Below, piece after piece: positions 60,138 to 64,000 of a stretch of 64,000 nucleotides of DNA. This DNA is from UBA10646 sp046296295 (GTDB lineage Bacteria; Bacteroidota; Bacteroidia; Chitinophagales; Chitinophagaceae): NCBI GenBank assembly GCA_046296295.1, contig JBKBLG010000017.1:11105-75104 (forward strand). Direction: 5' to 3'. The stretch's first letter is position 1, and every line of letters begins with the position of its first letter. The position numbers and the translations under genes are program-made. The notes beneath the pieces were generated by a model. It made no database searches, had not been told where the DNA came from, and was given only the letters and a program-made list of their open reading frames with translations.

Positions 60138-61052
60138 ATGAAATTAGTTTCCATCATTAGTGTTAACTATAATCAAGCAGCTGTTACAGAAGCAATGCTA
60201 GCTTCGCTTACGCAAATAAATACATATACCAACTACGAGGTTATTATAGTTGATAATGCTAGCAAAGACAACCCTATTCCACGATGGATACAACAATACC
60301 CCGAATACACCTTTATTCGTTGCGAAGAAAATTTAGGTTTTGCAGGCGGTAATAATGTTGGCATTGCACAAGCACAAGGCGATTATCTGTTTCTAATTAA
60401 TAACGATACTGAGCTTACCGCTACCGTTATACAACAGTTAGTTGATGTAATGGAAGCCAACCCAAACGTTGGTATGATTAGCCCTCGCATTCATTATCAT
60501 CACGATAAAAATTTAATACAGTATGTAGGTTTCACCCCCATGAATTTTTATGTATGCCGTAATAAATGTATTGGTTATCAAGAACCCGATAAAGGTCAAT
60601 ATAACCACTTACAACCCGGCCCAACTGCTTACATACACGGGGCTGCAATGATGGTTCGTGCTACTGCGTTGCAACAAGTAGGCTCTATGTCAGAAAACTT
60701 TTTTTTATACTACGAAGAAGTAGATTGGTGCGAAAAATTCAAGCGACACCATTACGAAATATGGGTGCATCCGCAAGCACTTATTTACCATAAAGAAAGT
60801 GCTGCCGTTGGGCAACAAAGCTTACTGAAAGAATACTTCATGAACCGTAATCGCATTCTCTTTGTACGCCGTAATGCATGGTTCTATCAAACATGGATTT
60901 TCACCATTTACTTTTTACTCATCGTAACCCCACGCAACCTTATCAGCTACATATCTAAAGGCCGTTTCGATTTAATCAAAGGATTATTACTAGCCCTTTG
61001 GTGGAACCTTACCAATAATCGTAACAGCACCTATATATATATTCCCAAATAA
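60138..61052 (+). CDS. Family 2 glycosyltransferase, rhamnosyltransferase-like
   Basis: A 304-residue GT-A enzyme: SIISVNYNQA at the N-terminus, IIVDNASKDN, ENLGFAGGNNVGIAQAQGDYLFLINNDTELT (NDD/NDT metal and donor motif near 92-96), GPTAYIHGAAMMVRA, and FLYYEEVDWCEKFKRHHYEIWVHPQALIYHKES (catalytic region). A C-terminal hydrophobic helix may bind the membrane. It lies 15 bp before another GT2 gene in the same direction, so the two are an operon. The sugar is unknown. Confidence 0.9.
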   Translation: MKLVSIISVNYNQAAVTEAMLASLTQINTYTNYEVIIVDNASKDNPIPRWIQQYPEYTFIRCEENLGFAGGNNVGIAQAQGDYLFLINNDTELTATVIQQLVDVMEANPNVGMISPRIHYHHDKNLIQYVGFTPMNFYVCRNKCIGYQEPDKGQYNHLQPGPTAYIHGAAMMVRATALQQVGSMSENFFLYYEEVDWCEKFKRHHYEIWVHPQALIYHKESAAVGQQSLLKEYFMNRNRILFVRRNAWFYQTWIFTIYFLLIVTPRNLISYISKGRFDLIKGLLLALWWNLTNNRNSTYIYIPK

Positions 61053-61067
61053 CCCGAAACAACTTTT

Positions 61068-62255
61068 ATGGAACTTCTATTTTGGATCAGCCTTGCCATT
61101 GTTGGTTATACCTTTATCGGTTATGGCATCGTGTTATATGCCATTATCAAAATCAAACGCATTGTTAAACCCGCTCAATTTAATTGGTACAATTTCGAAG
61201 AACTACCTACCGTTACACTCATTGTAGCCGTATTTAACGAAGCAGATATTCTTGAAGCTAAAATCAAAAACACATTATCACTCAATTACCCTTACGGTAA
61301 ATGTAATTTCATCTTTGTAACCGATGGCAGTAGCGATGCAAGCCCCGATATCATTGCACGCTATCCCGAAATTAAACTCATGCACCGCCCTGAACGTGCC
61401 GGAAAAATTGCAGCAGTTCACCGTGCTATGAAAGAAGTAACTACCGAAGTAGCCATCTTCACCGATGCTAACACCTTCCTCAATACCGAAGCCTTAGTAC
61501 ATATTGCCCGACATTATAAAGACGCTAGCGTTGGTGCTGTAAGTGGCGAAAAACGCGTATACAGCCCCAATAACGATGCTACAGCCGGCGAAGGCATTTA
61601 TTGGAAATATGAAAGCACTTTAAAAAAATGGGATAGTGAACTATTCAGTGTAGTTGGTGCTGCAGGCGAACTATTCAGTATTCGCACCAACCTCTACCAA
61701 CCCGTACCACCCGATACTATTCTAGACGATTTTATGATTTCATTACTCATTGCCGCAAAAGGCTATAGAATTGTATATGAACCAACGGCCTATGCCATGG
61801 AAACAAGCAGTGCCAACATTACAGAAGAGTTGAAACGAAAAGTACGTATCGCCGCAGGCGGTATTCAGAGTATAGTAAGGCTAACACAACTAATGAACCC
61901 CTTCAAATACCCTATACTATCGTTCCAATACATCAGCCATCGAGTACTGCGTTGGACAGTTACCCCATTTTTCATGATAATCACTTTTGTAGCTAATCTT
62001 ACCCTGGTAATACAGCAACCAGAGCATCTTGTGTATGCAATTTTTTTAGCAGCACAAGCCGCCTTTTATATTGCCGCCGTATTAGGATGGCTGCTAGAAA
62101 CCCGCAACATTAAAATCAAAGCACTCTTTGTACCATATTATTTCTGCATGATGAACTACGCTGTAATAGCAGGCATTATTCGCTACTTACGCAAAAATCA
62201 GAGTGCCGCATGGGAAAAAAGCAAACGTCAAACTGGTAGCCTACCTATGTCTTAA
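61068..62255 (+). CDS. Membrane-bound family 2 glycosyltransferase
   Basis: A 395-residue GT2 enzyme of the cellulose-synthase-like layout. It has an N-terminal helix (LLFWISLAIVGYTFIGYGIVLYAIIKI), a catalytic domain with TLIVAVFNEADILEAKIKNTL, FVTDGSSDAS, FTDANTF, EGIYWKYES, LDDFMIS and a KRKVRIAAGG region in place of QxxRW, then three helices. It follows the first GT2 by 15 bp. An exact repeat copy (61290-61303) is read as Pro-Tyr-Gly-Lys. The downstream gap also holds a copy. It probably extends a cell-surface polysaccharide. Confidence 0.9.
   Translation: MELLFWISLAIVGYTFIGYGIVLYAIIKIKRIVKPAQFNWYNFEELPTVTLIVAVFNEADILEAKIKNTLSLNYPYGKCNFIFVTDGSSDASPDIIARYPEIKLMHRPERAGKIAAVHRAMKEVTTEVAIFTDANTFLNTEALVHIARHYKDASVGAVSGEKRVYSPNNDATAGEGIYWKYESTLKKWDSELFSVVGAAGELFSIRTNLYQPVPPDTILDDFMISLLIAAKGYRIVYEPTAYAMETSSANITEELKRKVRIAAGGIQSIVRLTQLMNPFKYPILSFQYISHRVLRWTVTPFFMIITFVANLTLVIQQPEHLVYAIFLAAQAAFYIAAVLGWLLETRNIKIKALFVPYYFCMMNYAVIAGIIRYLRKNQSAAWEKSKRQTGSLPMS
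61290..61303 (+). repeat. Repeat CCTTACGGTAAATG, exact, inside a gene
   Basis: Exact copy inside the GT2 gene. Confidence 0.9.
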
Positions 62256-62273
62256 ACATATTAAAAAACGATA

Positions 62274-62287
62274 CCTTACGGTAAATA
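62274..62287 (+). repeat. Repeat CCTTACGGTAAATA
   Basis: 13 of 14 bases match, forward, 18 bp after the GT2 stop and before the tRNA genes. It is the last copy in the window. Confidence 0.8.
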
Positions 62288-62343
62288 TTTAGCAGCCACA
62301 CAAAAAAACTTGCTCTAAAATTTCATTATTACAATCACATCCC

Positions 62344-62351
62344 TATTTTTG
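62344..62351 (+). promoter_or_regulatory. -7 box (TATTTTTG) upstream of the tRNA genes
   Basis: TATTTTTG fits TAnnTTTG, about 62 bp before the tRNA-Ser; the -33 element is not clear. Confidence 0.45.
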
Positions 62352-62413
62352 CAGCCCATTCTGAAAAGAATAGTAGTTTTGGTAGCTCAATAGTACTTAA
62401 TACTATGCTCCAC

Positions 62414-62507
62414 GGTGAGGTGGATGAGTGGCTGAAATCAACGGTTTGCTAAACCGTCGTACGTCCTTCAAGATGTACCGAGGGTTCGAATCCCTCCCTC
62501 ACCGCCA
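62414..62507 (+). tRNA. tRNA-Ser (anticodon GCU)
   Basis: Acceptor stem GGTGAGG with CCTCACC (62414-62420, 62497-62503), discriminator G, and encoded CCA at 62505-62507. The anticodon stem ACGGT/ACCGT frames anticodon GCT at 62448-62450. A long variable arm (about 62459-62480) and GGTTCGAATCC T-loop make it a class II serine tRNA reading AGC and AGU. Confidence 0.95.
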
Positions 62508-62554
62508 CTAACTCATTGCAACTGCCGGGTTACAAGCTTGGTAGTTTGTATGTT

Positions 62555-62628
62555 CGGGAGGTAGTTCAGCCCGGTAGAATACCTGGTTTGGGACCAGGGG
62601 GTCGCAGGTTCGAATCCTGTCCTCCCGA
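62555..62628 (+). tRNA. tRNA-Pro (anticodon UGG)
   Basis: Acceptor stem CGGGAGG with CCTCCCG (62555-62561, 62621-62627), discriminator A, no encoded CCA. Anticodon stem CCTGG/CCAGG, loop TTTGGGA, anticodon TGG at 62589-62591. T-arm GGTTCGAATCC is canonical. It is 47 bp after tRNA-Ser and probably co-transcribed. Confidence 0.95.
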
Positions 62629-62632
62629 CAAT

Positions 62633-62664
62633 AAAAAATCCTCACTACAAAGTGGGGATTTTTT
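62633..62664 (+). terminator. Terminator of the tRNA-Ser/tRNA-Pro unit
   Basis: AAAAAATCCTCACT (62633-62646) pairs with AGTGGGGATTTTTT (62651-62664) across ACAA with one G-T pair, 4 bp after the tRNA-Pro. Confidence 0.85.
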
Positions 62665-62739
62665 ATTTATTGGACAAAATAGGTTACTCAAATCGTTTAA
62701 AAAGCACGTTAGCAAAAGCTTTAAGGAAGTTTTGAGGTA

Positions 62740-63659
62740 TAAGAGCGAAAAAATTGCCCTCATTGCGAACTCAAAAGCACCCAAAAGAATGGTAAAAAAT
62801 GGGCACCAACACTTCTTCCTCAAAAATACTTTAAGACTTTTAATGGCAGGAATGCTTTGTTCGACAGCACTATAAAAGCGTTTTGAGAACAGTGAGTTTT
62901 TGGAAAATAAACCTCTACTCAATTAGCTTCAAAATATCGGGTAAGTAGAAAACCAAACAGCGATAGATAGGTGCCATAGAGCAGTCAAAATAGTACCCCA
63001 AAGATAACTGAGCCATTATTTTGTTAACAAATACAACTTACTTCGGTAGAGGTTTTGGTGTGATGGTTTCAGGGCTTATGAACGAAGCAACAACATCTAC
63101 TGGAGATATGTTCAACACGAGGCTTTAGAAGATTATCTTGAAGGGGTAAAAATCATTGAGGAACAAGGCTATAAAATCAAAGCTGTAATATAAGATGGCA
63201 AGCGAGGATTGCTAAAGTCATTTGCCATATTCCGGTTCAAATCTTCAGTTTCATCAGGTAGCCATCGTAACCCGATATATCATCAAACGCAGTAAAATAA
63301 ATGCATACAGAGCATTGCTTGATGTGGTATATCTAATGGGTAGAACAGATAAAGAAGCTTTGTAGGAGCATTAAACCACTGGCACGAACAATGGAAGAAT
63401 TACATGAATGAGAAAGTATTTGATGCATAGAAATTAATAACAATACAAATATCATCGGCTCAGAAGTGTTTGTTAGAAGTTTAAGCACCAACCTGCCGTT
63501 TTTATTCACCTGGCACGACCATTATGATTTGAAAATATCCAACACAAAAAACAGCCTCGAAGGAGTATTTACTAATCTGAAAAATAAAATCAGAGTTCAT
63601 GCCCGATTAAAAAAAACATCGCAAACAAAAAACTGATTGATGCGCTACTATCGAGATAG
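62740..63659 (+). pseudogene. Decayed IS256-like transposase with N-terminal zinc ribbon
   Basis: Joining reading frames gives pieces of one transposase. First comes a zinc ribbon (CPHCELKSTQKNGKK, then YFKTFNGRNALFDSTIKAF), then a helix-turn-helix (QLASKYRVSRK). The DDE core follows: TTYFGRGFGVMV, YWRYVQHEALEDYLEGVKIIEEQ, LQFHQVAIVTRYIIK, LLDVVYLMGRTDKEA, then LPFLFTWHDHYDLKISN, NSLEGVFTNLKNKIR and LIDALLSR at the end. There are several frameshifts and stops (for example a TAA in the AVI-DGKRGL motif), and the first catalytic Asp appears to be Asn. This matches the Zn-binding variant of IS256-type transposases in Bacteroidota. It is clearly inactive. Confidence 0.85.
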
Positions 63660-64000
63660 TTTTTTTAAGCATCAAACGCTTGGGATGATACAAAAAAGTC
63701 AGGGCGAAAACCCTACCTTGACCATCCCGGTCGGATAAACATATTCCTACGTTGGTTGCTCCTCAGCAGAGCCAACTTCTGCTATTGTTTATCAACTCAA
63801 AATTCAACTTGATTTTGATCAAAACAGCAGCCTATTTAGTCCATTACACCGCATTAGACAAAATCATAACCTAAAAAATAAAAAGAGGCTGTCTCAAAAC
63901 TAAGAAATAGCCTCTTTTTTTTGTTGTATGGTTACCTATACTTGCCAATAGTAGTTTATAGAGTTGGATAATTTTTTCTGACTCAGGGGTTGTATGGCAG
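63660..64000. other. Noncoding tail after the transposase relic
   Basis: About 340 bp without a gene. It contains a stem of AAAAAGAGGCT (63880-63890) with AGCCTCTTTTT (63909-63919), described separately, and otherwise unrecognised DNA to the window end. Confidence 0.5.
63880..63919 (+). terminator. Hairpin with T-run at the IS end
   Basis: 11-base stem closing over the GTCTCAAAACTAAGAAAT loop and running into T residues. It could be a terminator or part of the IS terminal repeat. Confidence 0.55.

Larger units (their letters stand above)
62740..63919 (+). mobile_element. Remnant insertion sequence
   Basis: The transposase relic followed by about 220 bp of noncoding sequence and a GAGGCTGTCTCAAAA segment (63885-63899) of the kind seen at the ends of many Bacteroidota insertion sequences. 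I could not find a matching left end near 62680-62760, so the left border is uncertain. No repeat-motif copies occur here. Confidence 0.6.

Noticed and set aside
1682..62287. Repeat taken as a CRISPR array, parS or dif site
   Set aside because: Copies are dispersed at irregular spacing, in both orientations, inside genes and without spacers; the sequence does not match the known parS or dif consensus.
62376..62413. tRNA-like fragment (GGTAGCTCAATAG) before tRNA-Ser
   Set aside because: It resembles a D-arm, but no acceptor or anticodon stem can be built.
62516..62875. 119-codon frame across tRNA-Pro
   Set aside because: It reads through the tRNA gene and its terminator and only its tail coincides with transposase relic sequence.

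Overview
The window looks like a chromosome segment of a Bacteroidota bacterium, most like the Chitinophagaceae/Sphingobacteriia side. The signs are a surface protein with a type IX secretion sorting tail, a PID-CTERM small protein, a SusC-like TonB receptor with a carboxypeptidase-regulatory N-terminus, DUF4293 and 2TM-domain proteins, hardly any Shine-Dalgarno sequences, and promoters of the Bacteroidota type (TTTG, about 19-20 bp, TAnnTTTG). I saw no plasmid, phage or CRISPR features. The only mobile element is a decayed IS256-like transposase at the right end.

Layout. 1-6.7 kb: 5' part of rny (RNase Y), a DUF72 gene, an SOS-type umuDC pair whose umuD is broken by a ten-base homopolymer, then a short unknown gene, a 2H phosphoesterase and a PA0069-type radical SAM enzyme. 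6.7-17.6 kb: a B12-binding-type radical SAM protein, an 825-bp gene-poor gap, a flavin reductase-like protein, an S10 carboxypeptidase, a SNF2 helicase and an M14 peptidase. 17.8-23.9 kb: three small membrane or secreted proteins, one of them PID-CTERM, beside a 1553-residue T9SS surface protein. 24-32.4 kb: a NatAB-like ABC exporter, an ECF sigma factor, uvrA, glyA and a DUF4293 protein. 32.5-39.6 kb: a small regulator with two paralogous membrane proteins, a TPR protein, a 2TM protein, a TonB receptor facing oxyR, a TonB-C-like protein and a GNAT acetyltransferase. 39.7-43.2 kb: an MsbA-like ABC protein, rbfA and a LolC-like permease.

43.3-62.3 kb is largely for extracellular polysaccharide. 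A tight eight-gene minus-strand operon (51773 down to 43267) encodes a receiver protein, a sugar transferase with a receiver-like N-terminus, a half-length TolC-like protein, a Wzz/BY-kinase-like protein with a damaged ATP site, a glycosyltransferase, a 49-residue membrane protein, an O-antigen ligase-like polymerase and another glycosyltransferase. Around it lie a hexapeptide acyltransferase, a GT14 transferase, a flippase and two GT2 transferases. Between these sits a four-gene partner-switching module (membrane protein, REC-PP2C phosphatase, STAS protein, RsbW-like ATPase) that could control the locus. tRNA-Ser(GCU) and tRNA-Pro(UGG) follow, then the transposase relic.

The most striking feature runs through the whole window: a short sequence, CATTTACCGTAAGGTA or its reverse complement. 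The 14-base core occurs exactly 15 times, the 12-base core CCTTACGGTAAA 26 times, and near copies bring the total to about 45-50, roughly one per 1.4 kb. Copies lie in both orientations, in most gaps between transcription units and inside genes. Inside genes, wherever the exact sequence would place a stop codon in frame, only variants that avoid the stop are found. This looks like a DNA-level signal such as a DNA uptake sequence (as in Neisseria or Pasteurellaceae) or a chromosome-wide protein-binding site. I know of no such description for Bacteroidota.
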